From Methanospirillum stamsii (GTDB lineage Archaea; Halobacteriota; Methanomicrobia; Methanomicrobiales; Methanospirillaceae): a stretch of 53,001 nt of DNA. Position 1 is the stretch's first letter, and the number at the start of each line of letters is the position of its first letter. This document shows positions 26,577-35,587 of this stretch, one piece after another. The notes beneath the pieces were generated by a model. That model was not told where the DNA came from. It ran no database searches and saw nothing but the letters and a program-made list of their open reading frames with translations. The stretch covers positions 1-53,001 of the forward strand of contig NZ_QGMZ01000021.1 in the NCBI RefSeq assembly GCF_003173335.1, given 5' to 3'. Position numbers and translations under genes: made by a program.

Positions 26577-28493
26577 TTATCCTTTCATTTTATTCAGGAT
26601 TTTGCCCTTTAGCCGGATAATATCCCGGTTATTCTGATTCAATGCCAACCCCGTGTTCACTGACTTCAGTGCATCAGAAAACCGTGACAGTTCATAGAGG
26701 ATATCAGCCCGGACCTTCCAGACCTCTTCATCATCAGGTTTCAGGGTGATTATCTGATCAAATAATTCGAGAGATTTTTCATATTTTCCTTCCGAGATCA
26801 ACAGATCAGCAAGTCTCATAAACATTTCCGGATCTTCCAATCCGAGTTCTATTGAACGGAAATATGCCTCGGTTGCTTTCTCTGATTCACCCGTCATCTC
26901 GTAGCAATACCCAAGGTTATCCCAGATTGCAGGTTCTTCCGGAATTAATTCAATCGTCTTTAAATAAGCTTTAATTGCCTCTTTCTGATTGTCCCGGCAA
27001 CTTTCTATCCATCCTAAATCCCACCAGACGTCCTCATTATCAGGTAACTCACCAGATAAAAACTCAAAAATTTCATATGCATTCTCATACTCTTCCAGAA
27101 GACCAAGAACATATCCTTTATGGATAAGAGCATCATAATTTTTCGGGTTTTTTTCGAGAACACCTTCAATTATCTCCAGGGAATCCTCATACTCCTCTTG
27201 TTCTTCAAGAACGGATGCCAATGAGAGGAGGAGATCTTCATTATCAGGAGCAATCTCTAATCCTTTCCGGTATGCCTCTTCTGCCTCCTGAAAAAGTTCG
27301 AGGTCTTCATATATTTTTCCAAGAAGTTTCCATCCATTCTTCTCATTCGGATGAGTTTTCGCATACCATTGTGCGGCAATCAGTGCCTGATCAGGGAGTC
27401 GATTATTGGAAAGAGTGTGAGCCATATCATAGAGTAAAGGGGATTTTTCTGAAAATGCATCTTCTGATTCGAAAATTGCCTTCGCTTCATCATACCTTGT
27501 CAGGGTCATTAAAACCTGACATTGAAGCACACGATACGTCCAGGGAAGAGTTATTTTCATCTCCGCTTTTTTCAGCGAATCTAATGCTTTTTCGAAATCT
27601 CCCTCCCGAAAATATGCCATTCCAAGAAAACAATAAAAAAATGCGTTGTGAGGGTACTGCTTCGCTCCAGAAGAGAGGATCTCTATTGCCTTTTTATTCT
27701 CTCCGGTCTGAAGTTCAATAAACCCTCTATAATATAGTCCTCCTTCCTGATTTCTCTCCTCCTTCGTGAGGGATGAAAGAAGTTCTTTAGCATCCTCAAA
27801 TTTTCCATTCCTGACAAGCATCTCAATTCGTTCAATACACCTGATTTTTGAGGTTTTGATAAGATGAATTAACCTATCCTCACAGACTTTGGCTTCGTCA
27901 CATCTCCCCAGATGACGAAGACAGATATTCCTCTGCTCAAGAATTTTTATATTATTGGGATCCTTTTCAAGAAACGTGTTAATACGAACCAGGAGATCAG
28001 ATGGTTCGAGCGTATGGCTCAGGGCTTCAAGGTATGAAGGTATATTCCGGCCGCTATTCCCTTTTAAACCTGAAGCCTTCTCAAATGCTAAAGCCGCATC
28101 CGTATACTGACCGGTATTAAGAAAGGCAACCCCAAGTCCATTCCAGGCATATGATGAATCCGATTTATGTTTCAGGTAGGTATTCAGGCTCTCGATACCG
28201 TTTTGATAATCTTTTCCTTCTAATTGCGATAATCCCAGATACAGATACGCATCATACTCTGTAGGGTTAATCCGGAGTGCTTTCCTGCAGGATTCGGCTG
28301 CTTCAGAAAAAAGGCCACATCTGAGCTGAATACATCCCTGAAGAGTAAGAATAAATGGATCGTTTGGAGCAAGATTGTATGCCTGATTGATAAGTTTCAA
28401 TGCTTCCTGATTTCTGTCCTGAGAGTGGAGATTTATGGCTTTTTGCAGAAGATCTCCAATTTTCTTTCTCGGTGAATTTTTTATGAGTGGCAT
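26577..28493 (-). CDS. Tetratricopeptide-repeat protein
   Basis: A 638-residue protein made almost wholly of TPR units (about 16 to 18), seen as recurring 34-residue helix pairs with the G-x-x-L-x-x-L ... A-x-x-x-F/Y-x-x-A-L pattern and P at the turns (for example N-P-K-N-Y-D-A-L-I-H-K-G-Y). There is no signal peptide, membrane segment or enzymatic domain. TPR arrays are protein-interaction scaffolds. It stands alone, divergent to the AAA-ATPase-like gene at 28581. Confidence 0.9.
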   Translation of the reverse strand: MPLIKNSPRKKIGDLLQKAINLHSQDRNQEALKLINQAYNLAPNDPFILTLQGCIQLRCGLFSEAAESCRKALRINPTEYDAYLYLGLSQLEGKDYQNGIESLNTYLKHKSDSSYAWNGLGVAFLNTGQYTDAALAFEKASGLKGNSGRNIPSYLEALSHTLEPSDLLVRINTFLEKDPNNIKILEQRNICLRHLGRCDEAKVCEDRLIHLIKTSKIRCIERIEMLVRNGKFEDAKELLSSLTKEERNQEGGLYYRGFIELQTGENKKAIEILSSGAKQYPHNAFFYCFLGMAYFREGDFEKALDSLKKAEMKITLPWTYRVLQCQVLMTLTRYDEAKAIFESEDAFSEKSPLLYDMAHTLSNNRLPDQALIAAQWYAKTHPNEKNGWKLLGKIYEDLELFQEAEEAYRKGLEIAPDNEDLLLSLASVLEEQEEYEDSLEIIEGVLEKNPKNYDALIHKGYVLGLLEEYENAYEIFEFLSGELPDNEDVWWDLGWIESCRDNQKEAIKAYLKTIELIPEEPAIWDNLGYCYEMTGESEKATEAYFRSIELGLEDPEMFMRLADLLISEGKYEKSLELFDQIITLKPDDEEVWKVRADILYELSRFSDALKSVNTGLALNQNNRDIIRLKGKILNKMKG

Positions 28494-28580
28494 TTTCCCA
28501 AACCATTTAAATCAATACCCTTATCCTTTAACCATTTCTCTATTCACTATAAAGCCTGGTGGAATTCAATAGTATTACTG

Positions 28581-30323
28581 ATGAAAAGGCATATGACTGG
28601 GAAAAAGAAAGAATATACCATAGACAGGGACTGTATGATTAAGAAATTCCGGGTAGGTACTGACGATTTTAAAAAATTATGTGACGAAGGGGGATATTTT
28701 GTTGATAAAACTCTCTTTATCAAAGAGATAATTGATGGAAACGAAGTAACCCTCATTCCACGCCCCCGGCGTTTTGGTAAGACCCTCAATATGACGATGA
28801 TGCGGTACTTCTTTGAACGATCAGAGGAGAGCCGTGCCTACCTTTTTGATTCGTGTGCTATTGCTGATTACCCTGAATATATGAAGCATCAGGGACAATA
28901 TCCTGTTATTTTTATTAGCTTAAAGGATCTTAAAAGAGATTCGTATGATCACTTTATCAAGGCAACAAAAGCTGAGATTGGGAGATTATACAGAGAATTT
29001 TTACCAATTAGTGAATCCTTACCTGAAGCGATCAGGGACCGGTATCTTCGTATTTGTAAGGAGGAATCACCAGAACATGAACTTTATAACAGCCTGAAAG
29101 AACTTATCTCTCACTGCTACCACTTTTACAAAAAGCCGGTCATCGTCCTTATAGACGAGTATGACTCCCCCATGATAGAAGCCTTTTCCAAGGGATATTA
29201 CAATGAAATGACGGATTTCATGCGATCATGGCTTGGAGCAGGATTAAAACCGGAGCAGGGCCAGGTTCTCTACCGTGCTGTCATCACCGGAATTCTTCGA
29301 ATTGCCAAAGAGTCCATCTTTTCTGATCTCAACAATCTGGATGTCGCAAGCCCGCTTATGATCGGCCCCTATGCAGATAAATTCGGGTTTACCGAGCAGG
29401 AGGTTTCCCGTATTCTGACCGCTTTTGAGGTCGAAGGCCATGCAGACATCATCCGGGACTGGTTTGATGGATATTCGTTTGGTGGTCACATAATATACAA
29501 CCCCTGGTCTCTTATCAGTTATATTCAGGCAATTCCAAACCCTCCGTCTCCGAAATGGCTGAATACTTCTTCGAACGCCCTCGTATATGAGGAACTTACA
29601 TCAGGGGGGCTTTTGATAAAACGGGATCTTGAGTTGTTGCTTTCCGGGGAGGAACTTAGATATCCTCTCTCTGAGAATATTACCTTTGGAGATATCGGAA
29701 AAAATCCGGTAAATATCTGGAGTTTACTCTATTATTCTGGTTACCTGAAGGCAGATGACCCAAAATTTGCAGAATATGATCCAAATCTTCTAACGTATGC
29801 CCTTTCTATTCCAAATCGGGAGATTTTTCTTGCATACCGGCAGTTTGTGAATCGGTTATATGAAACTGGAACTATTAGTGCCGGGATTAAAGATTTTATC
29901 TCTTTTTTTCTCGAGAATAAGACCCCTTCTGTCCTCGAGCAGACGCTTTCCGATCTGATCCTGGGCCTTGTGAGTGTGTATGATGTGGCAAAACTCCCTG
30001 AGGCTGTCTTTCATGCTTTCGTTCTTGGGCTGCTCGCAAATCTTCGGAATGTATATGAAATTCGATCCAATGTCGAAGCGGGATATGGCAGGGCCGACAT
30101 CCTCATGATCCCGAAGACCGGATCATATTCAATCGGGTACATTATCGAATTTAAGAGTGTAAAAAAGGAGGGAGACGGAGTGAAAGCAGCATCTGATGGT
30201 TTGGCCCAGATACGGGAGAAGGAGTATATGGCTGCTTTGCTCCATGCAGGGGTACCCATGGAGAAGATAGTAAAACTTGCCGTTACGTTGCAGGGAAAGA
30301 AGGTAACGGTGAAAAAAGAGTAA
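28581..30323 (+). CDS. AAA-ATPase-like/PD-(D/E)XK nuclease-superfamily protein
   Basis: A 580-residue protein (shorter if ATG 28635 is used). The N-terminal AAA-ATPase_like domain (PF09820 type) shows F-V-D-K-T, the P-loop variant R-P-R-R-F-G-K-T-L-N and V-L-I-D-E-Y-D-S-P. The C-terminal PD-(D/E)XK_9-type domain shows G-Y-G-R-A-D-I-L, Y-I-I-E-F-K and a late A-L-L-H-A segment. These proteins are abundant and highly duplicated in archaea and Bacteroidetes; their substrates are unknown and selfish-element or defence roles have been proposed. The key P-loop Lys and the D ... E-x-K residues are present. Confidence 0.9.
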   Translation: MKRHMTGKKKEYTIDRDCMIKKFRVGTDDFKKLCDEGGYFVDKTLFIKEIIDGNEVTLIPRPRRFGKTLNMTMMRYFFERSEESRAYLFDSCAIADYPEYMKHQGQYPVIFISLKDLKRDSYDHFIKATKAEIGRLYREFLPISESLPEAIRDRYLRICKEESPEHELYNSLKELISHCYHFYKKPVIVLIDEYDSPMIEAFSKGYYNEMTDFMRSWLGAGLKPEQGQVLYRAVITGILRIAKESIFSDLNNLDVASPLMIGPYADKFGFTEQEVSRILTAFEVEGHADIIRDWFDGYSFGGHIIYNPWSLISYIQAIPNPPSPKWLNTSSNALVYEELTSGGLLIKRDLELLLSGEELRYPLSENITFGDIGKNPVNIWSLLYYSGYLKADDPKFAEYDPNLLTYALSIPNREIFLAYRQFVNRLYETGTISAGIKDFISFFLENKTPSVLEQTLSDLILGLVSVYDVAKLPEAVFHAFVLGLLANLRNVYEIRSNVEAGYGRADILMIPKTGSYSIGYIIEFKSVKKEGDGVKAASDGLAQIREKEYMAALLHAGVPMEKIVKLAVTLQGKKVTVKKE

Positions 30324-30353
30324 ACTCATTTTACTTTTTATTCGAAACCAGGA

Positions 30354-30485
30354 TCATTCCTGCCAATCATCGTGCCCTAACGGTGCCTCGTTCAGTTCAT
30401 TCCGGTACATCTGCCACCGGGGCATATGCCGGGTAAGAATTTCACGAAACCGATCATTATGTTTTTTTCTTATTTGTTGGGCCAT
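30354..30485 (-). pseudogene. C-terminal scrap of an M48/YgjP-type metallopeptidase
   Basis: The minus-strand frame reads L-H-E-M-A-Q ... R-F-R-E-I-L-T-R-H-M-P-R-W ... E-L-N-E-A-P-L, which matches the tail of YgjP-like zinc peptidases (H-E-x-x-H, then M-P-D-W-x-x-R). The second metal His of HExxH is Gln here, and a stop precedes the segment, so only 43 residues survive. These peptidases often ride next to type I restriction genes, in keeping with other restriction scraps nearby. Confidence 0.5.
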
Positions 30486-30521
30486 CTCATGAAGGGATCA
30501 TACCGTGTTAAATCGATATCT

Positions 30522-30573
30522 ATCCGGTTACTTGGTTAACAAGAGGTGAATATGTTTAAAGATACCCTTGACA
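30522..30573 (+). repeat. 52-bp imperfect direct repeat, copy 1
   Basis: Near-identical to 32547-32598. It includes TTACTTGGTTAACAAGAGG, GAATATG and GATACCCTTG. It holds a Shine-Dalgarno (AGAGGTGA), an ATG and the first codons (M-F-K-D-T-L) of a small protein family. The frame stops after 12 residues here. Nothing else is recognisable from 30486 to 30750. Confidence 0.7.
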
Positions 30574-30734
30574 GACTGTGTCATCAGTGATTTTTCACTT
30601 CACTCAATCGGAGTGATTCTGGTAAGAAAGGGGCGAAAGGAATTTTTCAAAGCATTTGTCAAACAACACCCTCTATAATGCAGGATAGTAGTTCTTACCC
30701 AGGACAGGTAATAATAATACATCAAACGCAAATC

Positions 30735-30744
30735 TAGTATACTA
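30735..30744. promoter_or_regulatory. Palindrome ahead of the VapB gene
   Basis: TAGTATACTA is a perfect 10-base palindrome ending seven bases before ATG 30751. It is well placed for autoregulation by the VapB antitoxin. Confidence 0.35.
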
Positions 30745-30750
30745 AGTCCC

Positions 30751-30999
30751 ATGAATATGATTGAAGTGATTATTGGAGAAAATGGAGAGATAATTATTCC
30801 CGATAAGATGAGAAGAAACCTGGATCTTTTTCCCGGAAAAAAAATTTTTCTCTATGAGCAGGATGATTCTATACATATTATTCCATCAGAAAGAAAGGCC
30901 TCCAGTAAATTTTCTCAGTTTGCACATCAACATAATCGGATATTAAACATTGATTCTGATAGTGATTATGATGAAATGCTCCATGAGAGAGTCGGATAA
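30751..30999 (+). CDS. AbrB/MazE-type antitoxin (VapB-like)
   Basis: An 82-residue paralogue of the antitoxin at 22077: I-I-P-D-K-M-R-R-N-L-D-L-F-P-G-K-K-I forms the swapped-hairpin DNA-binding motif, followed by H-I-I-P-S-E and an acidic D-S-D-S-D-Y-D tail. The VapC frame begins three bases after the stop but is frameshifted. The antitoxin itself looks intact. Confidence 0.8.
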   Translation: MNMIEVIIGENGEIIIPDKMRRNLDLFPGKKIFLYEQDDSIHIIPSERKASSKFSQFAHQHNRILNIDSDSDYDEMLHERVG

Positions 31000-31002
31000 A
31001 TT

Positions 31003-31405
31003 ATGTATTACCTTGATTCCAACATGGTCATTTATGCATCAGGTGACTCTGGAGTAAAAGGTGAATGGTGTAGATCGGTAATTTCCATGATTGAAAATGG
31101 ATCGGTATCTGCATGCACCTCATATCTTACCTTTGATGAATACTTCTATAAAATCAAAAAAGAGTTTTCTCATGAAGATGCGGTAAAATTGTCTGAAATA
31201 TTTCTATATTGCTAACCTGAAATTTATTCCGGTTGATGAAAAAGTAATAATATCAGCACATCAACTCCTTACAGAATTCCGTATAAATCCCAGGGATGCA
31301 CTGCATGCTGCAACAGCCTTTCTTGCAGGATGCAGGCATCTGATTTCCGAAGATAATGATTTTAACCGGTTTTCATTCATTACTAAAAAATGGATGGAGT
31401 TATAA
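31003..31405 (+). pseudogene. VapC-family PIN toxin with a frameshift
   Basis: The first frame gives 70 residues (M-Y-Y-L-D-S-N-M-V-I-Y ... F-D-E-Y) and ends after L-Y-C at 31215. One frame over, I-A-N-L-K-F-I-P-V-D-E-K-V-I continues through P-R-D-A-L-H-A-A-T-A and S-E-D-N-D-F to TAA at 31405. A single missing base at about 31205 explains it. Every PIN catalytic residue is still present across the two frames, so the lesion is recent. It is homologous to the intact VapC at 22320. Confidence 0.8.
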
Positions 31406-31429
31406 CTTTAAAATTTTCTAGTTAGAACG

Positions 31430-31970
31430 TTAAAATAATCGAGAGTTGGAATAGATGTTATACGCATCAAGGAGTATCTCGGTTGGAATTCCTTTCTCTT
31501 TTAACCTGCTCTGGATGAAGGGTTCGTACTCTTTTCTGATGTTTTTGCAGAGGTTTTGTTTCTCCCGGTCTTTATCTGTGTCGTGTGCAAGTCCATGCGG
31601 GTCTAAAAAGACTACCTGTTGGTGGCCCTCCCGTATCATCCAGAAGATGTAAGTCCGGATAAAAGTCAAGCGGTTTCGAAGAGTCCGACTCCCAGCCGTG
31701 CATAGCTTTGGAGGAGGAAGCATTCATACCCGGAGTACCGGTCTTTTCAGATGTTAAGTATCCGGAAAGGTCCCGGACAAACTGTTCTTCTCCCTCGTTT
31801 ATTCCAAGAGGTTGTATGGTGAGGATCTCATTTTTCCGGTCCAGGCGGCAAGGAGCGGCTGGTAAAGGTGGCGGTCCCAATATACGTTTCTGATGGATGG
31901 GTTATTGAGAGCACCGAATATCTCTGACTTTTTGATATGGAGCCATATCTTTTCAGATATAGTAAGTTGT
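31430..31970 (-). pseudogene. Restriction/helicase subunit remnant (type III Res-like C terminus)
   Basis: Three overlapping minus-strand frames form one degraded protein tail: Y-W-D-R-H-L-Y-Q-P-L-L, then I-Q-P-L-G-I-N-E-G-E-E-Q-F-V-R-D-L, then F-Y-P-D followed after a one-base shift (about 31655) by I-F-W-M-I-R-E-G-H-Q-Q-V-V-F-L-D-P-H-G-L. The F-Y-P-D-F-I ... V-F-x-D-P-x-G layout is that of the nuclease-like C-terminal part of type III restriction Res subunits and related DEAD/H proteins. The helicase portion is gone. The 238 bases to the next gene hold nothing I recognise. Confidence 0.5.
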
Positions 31971-32208
31971 CGATAAGATGCCCGTTATTTTTTTTCAAAG
32001 AGAAAGGCCGTCTTCTTTACAACTGATGACCTTTGCCTGGAATAATGAGAAGAACCTCTTATGCTTCAATTATGTGTGATAATTCTGATATGTCATAGTA
32101 TGAGGTCGATTTATTTTATCTGATTACCGGGAGATCTATTATCACTATAGAGAAGAAATATTCATGTTATACCTTACTTTCTGAATTCATTAAACAGGCA
32201 GATACTCA

Positions 32209-32493
32209 ATGGATGTACTTAGGGAAATCAATATTATGCTTCCGGATCTAAAAAGAAGATTTGGAATATCGCGTATTGGTGTTTTTGGCTCACAGATTAC
32301 CGGTAATGCATCTCCGGGAAGTGATATTGATATCCTTGTCACCTTTGAGGAAGGAAAAGAGACCTTCGATAATTATATGGATCTAAAATTTTTTCTGGAA
32401 GATAAGTTTGGAAATAGGGTTGATCTTGTCATTGAGGATAGTATAAAATCCAGATTGAAAGACAGAATTATTAAGGAAACGGTTTTTGCATGA
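32209..32493 (+). CDS. MNT-family nucleotidyltransferase antitoxin
   Basis: A 94-residue minimal nucleotidyltransferase with G-V-F-G-S-Q-I-T-G ... S-D-I-D-I-L-V and R-V-D-L-V for the metal site. It is the sister of the gene at 44124 (shared E-G/K-K-E/K-T-F-D-N and L-K/R-D-R/P-I tail). Its stop overlaps the ATG of a HEPN stub (ATGA). The toxin is lost, so this is an orphan antitoxin unless it acts on a HEPN protein made elsewhere. Confidence 0.85.
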   Translation: MDVLREINIMLPDLKRRFGISRIGVFGSQITGNASPGSDIDILVTFEEGKETFDNYMDLKFFLEDKFGNRVDLVIEDSIKSRLKDRIIKETVFA

Positions 32494-32564
32494 GGGACTG
32501 GATATTATTATTAAAAGAACCTCTGATGATACAATTATATGTGATAATCCAGTTACTTGGTTAA
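32490..32564 (+). pseudogene. HEPN toxin stub interrupted by repeat sequence
   Basis: Begins M-R-D-W-I-L-L-L-K, the start of DUF86-type HEPN toxins, then diverges and stops after 24 residues. The loss point lies close to the start of the 52-bp repeat at 32547, so deletion or insertion at the repeat probably removed the rest. Confidence 0.5.
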
Positions 32565-32598
32565 CAAGAGGTGAATATGTCTGAAGATACCCTTGCCC
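32547..32598 (+). repeat. 52-bp imperfect direct repeat, copy 2
   Basis: Pairs with 30522-30573, about 2 kb away, in the same orientation. It contains the Shine-Dalgarno and first codons of the small gene that follows at 32576. Confidence 0.7.
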
Positions 32599-32796
32599 AG
32601 ATCCATCAAAACGGTCATAGTATTATTTCGTGAACTTGGGCCAGTTGATGCAGTGAGATTTTTACATCTCTATGATAGAGGTCATGGGGATTACACTAAA
32701 GAGAGATCCGAATGGTTAGTTAAGGATCCGGATGTGTTTCTTTCAAACTTTTTAGAGTGGAAAGAAAAAAGAAAAGAAACATCAAATCAACTCTGA
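32576..32796 (+). pseudogene. Small unknown protein, frameshifted near the start
   Basis: ATG 32576 follows AGAGGTGA and reads M-S-E-D-T-L-A-Q-I-H-Q-N-G-H-S-I-I-S, then stops. One frame over, R-E-L-G-P-V-D-A-V-R-F-L ... G-D-Y-T-K-E-R continues to 32796. The joined product would be about 72 residues and is charged and helical. I recall similar short proteins (G-P-V-x-A-V-R-F-L, G-D-Y-T-K-E-R) from methanogens and bacteria with no assigned function. The matching 5' end at 30522 is also broken. Confidence 0.55.
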
Positions 32797-32836
32797 TTTT
32801 CATTCAGTCATTTTTTTACTTGAACAATCTTACGAC

Positions 32837-33277
32837 ATCTGAACTATCGGAAGTCCCTCAAATATCTCCCGGATATACCCGGAATTTTTCTGATACACCA
32901 CATGGCTCTTCTTAGGCATTCCCCGGAATGTTTCGTTCACCCTCTTTTGGTCCGTGAACTGAAACGACAGATCCATAGCCTCTATTATGAACGCTCCGGT
33001 CTCTCGATAGATAAGAATGCCTTTTCTGCCATGGCTCACGATAAAGCCGAAAAGATTTCACCGTATTGAATATTAGAAATCCCTATATCTATGAGTTTCT
33101 TGGTCTCAAACCCCAGGAGGTGATGGGAGAGTCTCATCTTGAGGATCATCTCCTTGACAAACTTTAGGAGTTTCTTCTTGAAATGGGTCATGGATTCTGG
33201 TTAGAAGGGAGGCTGAAACGAATCCTGATTGGGGATAGTCATTATTTCGTTGATATGGTGTTTTATCACCGGTAATG
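32837..33277 (+). pseudogene. DUF1016/YhcG-type PD-(D/E)XK nuclease fossil
   Basis: The plus strand reads L-L-V-R-E-L-K-R-Q-I-H-S-L-Y-Y-E-R-S-G-L-S, then a frame change, then R-N-P-Y-I-Y-E-F-L-G-L-K, S-H-L-E-D-H-L-L-D-K-L, an internal TAG, E-F-L-L-E-M-G-H-G-F and Y-F-V-D-M-V-F-Y-H-R before a final stop. This is the order of conserved blocks in the YhcG/DUF1016 nuclease family, ending just after the catalytic V-D-L-V-F-Y-type strand. At least one frameshift and one nonsense codon make it inactive. The minus-strand frame at 32830-33039 is only its shadow. Confidence 0.7.
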
Positions 33278-33373
33278 ATACTCAAGAACCTTGGAGTCTA
33301 ATAATATGTCCACTCCCTCTAATTTGCTTATCTCCATACCCTACTAAAAACTCCGCTCAGGATCCATTTAGTA

Positions 33374-35569
33374 TTATTTTGGGATCTGTTGCTCAATTAG
33401 TTTTTCACAAATTTCCTTAATATCGCTGTCCAAATATTTCACTGCATATGATGATGCGAGAAGTACATCTGGAATATATTGATCATATTTTTCATGGACT
33501 AAATCTCCAATTTTTTGAGATATTTCAATTAGAGAGGGCATATTTTCAGGTAAATCAGAATAAAAATCAATGATATCCTCCAAATCCGAACTGGAAAATT
33601 TTAACGCCATATCATAATTATTTGTATAATCTATATCAAATCCCTTTGATATAAACCCAATTTTTGCAATTGTACGGTTTTTCGCTGTACCTGTCCAGGT
33701 AAACCAATAAACATCCTTTCCATCAACTACATAATTTTTAGATGCCAACTTTGCATCATGAGCTGTTGTACGGGCCATTTGAAGCATTTCTTGGGCTTTT
33801 TTATCCAAATAAGGAATTTTTTTGTCAGAGAGGAGAATTTCTTTCATTTTTTCAACAATTTTTGGATGAATATCAGGTAATTCTGCTCCAAAAAATTTTG
33901 GGACTTTAGCCCCAAGAGATGGAGTAACCAATATTTCCTTTTTTTTGTAATCAATATTGATGATTTCCCATCTTTTTCCTGCCAATATTAAATATTTCCT
34001 TCCTTCTAAGCCAGGAGTATGGGCAATACTGCCAATTCTTCTTCCCTGATTTATGACATCCATGTCAGAAGAGGTCTGAAATACAGCATAAAAATCAATT
34101 TTTTTTACAATCTCTTCTCCTTTCAATCCAAGAATAATGAGATTATCAGGAGTCTGTTCAATGAGATCAGCATTTTTCATTGTTCGGATGATAGAAATAT
34201 AATCATCTTTAAGGATAGAGGGGAATGCACCATTTTTGACTAATATTTTATAAAGATCGAGGAGATTTATTCCTCCTTTTTCTTTTATGACACTCAAAAT
34301 CTGTTGCACAAAAGTTGAGTAATATTGATAATGAGCATGAGGAGGTTCATACCATTTTTCTAGCATTAATTCTGACATTGCTATTGCTCGGATTAAATTA
34401 GGGAATAATCGAGAAATAAGATCATCTGACTTTTTTTCGGTGATGAACATTATCATCTCTGAACTTTCTCCTTCTCCTCTACCACTACGTCCCAATCGTT
34501 GAACCAGTGAATTAACAGACCAAGGTGTTCCCACTTGACCAATTCGAGCGAGATTACCCACATCTATTCCCATCTCAAGGGTACTTGAAGTAAAACATGA
34601 AGTCAATGAATTAGATTTTAATTCTGATTCTGCATCTTCACGTTCGGATTTAGAGAGAGAACCATGATGAATCATAAAAAAGTCAGGAGAGCCGTTCTTC
34701 TCAAGATGGTGATGAACTAAATCTGTCATCAATTCTAAATTTTCTTTAGAATTGATAAAAATCAGGGACGATTGTCCATTAAAAAACAATATTATATCAT
34801 TAATTATTTTATGAATAAAATTGTTATCATCGTCTTCATTTGGTTTTGTACTGATAGTACTCTTTTCTTGAAAATATCCTTTAATTAAATATCGGATGTT
34901 CCGACCACTTTCAGAATCATCGATGATATCCACAGATTCAGGATTTGTCGGCATCAACCATTTTTTAACAAGATCTGTATCACCAAAAGTGGCGGAAAGT
35001 CCAATAATTCTAATAGGAGATTTCCTAAATTGTGCTATTCTGGATAATAAACTACGAAGGTGGGCCCCTCTCTCTACCCCAATAAAAGAATGCATCTCAT
35101 CAATAACGATATAGGACAATCCAGAAAAAAGAAGTGAAAGATCATCAGAGTGGTTAATAAATAAAGATTCTATTGATTCTGGTGTAATGAGAAGAACACC
35201 AGATGGGTTCTTAAGGAACTTTTTCTTTTTATCTGACGAAACATCCCCATGCCATTTAAACACAGGAATACCGGATAGATCACAGAGATGTTCCAACCTT
35301 TGAAATTGATCATTGATAAGAGCTTTTAATGGACCGACATATAACGTTCCGATTCCACTATTCTGGTTATCAATAATTTTGGATAATATAGGGAGAAATG
35401 CTGCTTCAGTTTTCCCAGCTGCAGTGTTTGCAGAAATTACTAAGTGATTAGTAGAGTTGTAAATTGCATAAATTGCATCTCTCTGAATTGGACGAAGAAT
35501 TTTCCAATTCATCTGGTTTAATTTCTGTTGAATTGTCGGATGTAATAATGAGTAGGCAGGTGGAATCAT
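33374..35569 (-). CDS. sngC: DEAD/DEAH-box helicase, Shango SngC-like
   Basis: Superfamily 2 helicase of 731 residues. Visible motifs: Q-motif region R-P-I-Q (27-30), Walker A A-N-T-A-A-G-K-T (47-54), motif Ib T-P-E-S (129-132), D-E-M-H (157-160), S-A-T (motif III) and Q-R-L-G-R-S-G-R (motif VI). The layout resembles Lhr-type helicases, with a C-terminal extension of about 330 residues of unknown fold. It is the last gene of a three-gene operon, 18 bases after the ATPase gene. With the TerB protein and the DUF2791 ATPase it forms the gene set of the Shango anti-phage system. Family assignment as a helicase is firm; SngC identity rests on context. Confidence 0.85.
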   Translation of the reverse strand: MIPPAYSLLHPTIQQKLNQMNWKILRPIQRDAIYAIYNSTNHLVISANTAAGKTEAAFLPILSKIIDNQNSGIGTLYVGPLKALINDQFQRLEHLCDLSGIPVFKWHGDVSSDKKKKFLKNPSGVLLITPESIESLFINHSDDLSLLFSGLSYIVIDEMHSFIGVERGAHLRSLLSRIAQFRKSPIRIIGLSATFGDTDLVKKWLMPTNPESVDIIDDSESGRNIRYLIKGYFQEKSTISTKPNEDDDNNFIHKIINDIILFFNGQSSLIFINSKENLELMTDLVHHHLEKNGSPDFFMIHHGSLSKSEREDAESELKSNSLTSCFTSSTLEMGIDVGNLARIGQVGTPWSVNSLVQRLGRSGRGEGESSEMIMFITEKKSDDLISRLFPNLIRAIAMSELMLEKWYEPPHAHYQYYSTFVQQILSVIKEKGGINLLDLYKILVKNGAFPSILKDDYISIIRTMKNADLIEQTPDNLIILGLKGEEIVKKIDFYAVFQTSSDMDVINQGRRIGSIAHTPGLEGRKYLILAGKRWEIINIDYKKKEILVTPSLGAKVPKFFGAELPDIHPKIVEKMKEILLSDKKIPYLDKKAQEMLQMARTTAHDAKLASKNYVVDGKDVYWFTWTGTAKNRTIAKIGFISKGFDIDYTNNYDMALKFSSSDLEDIIDFYSDLPENMPSLIEISQKIGDLVHEKYDQYIPDVLLASSYAVKYLDSDIKEICEKLIEQQIPK

Positions 35570-35587
35570 TTTATCGGAAAAACTGAA

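Noticed and set aside
27215-27721. A 168-codon plus-strand frame over the TPR gene
   Set aside because: Antisense to well-formed TPR units. No start signal and no recognisable sequence.
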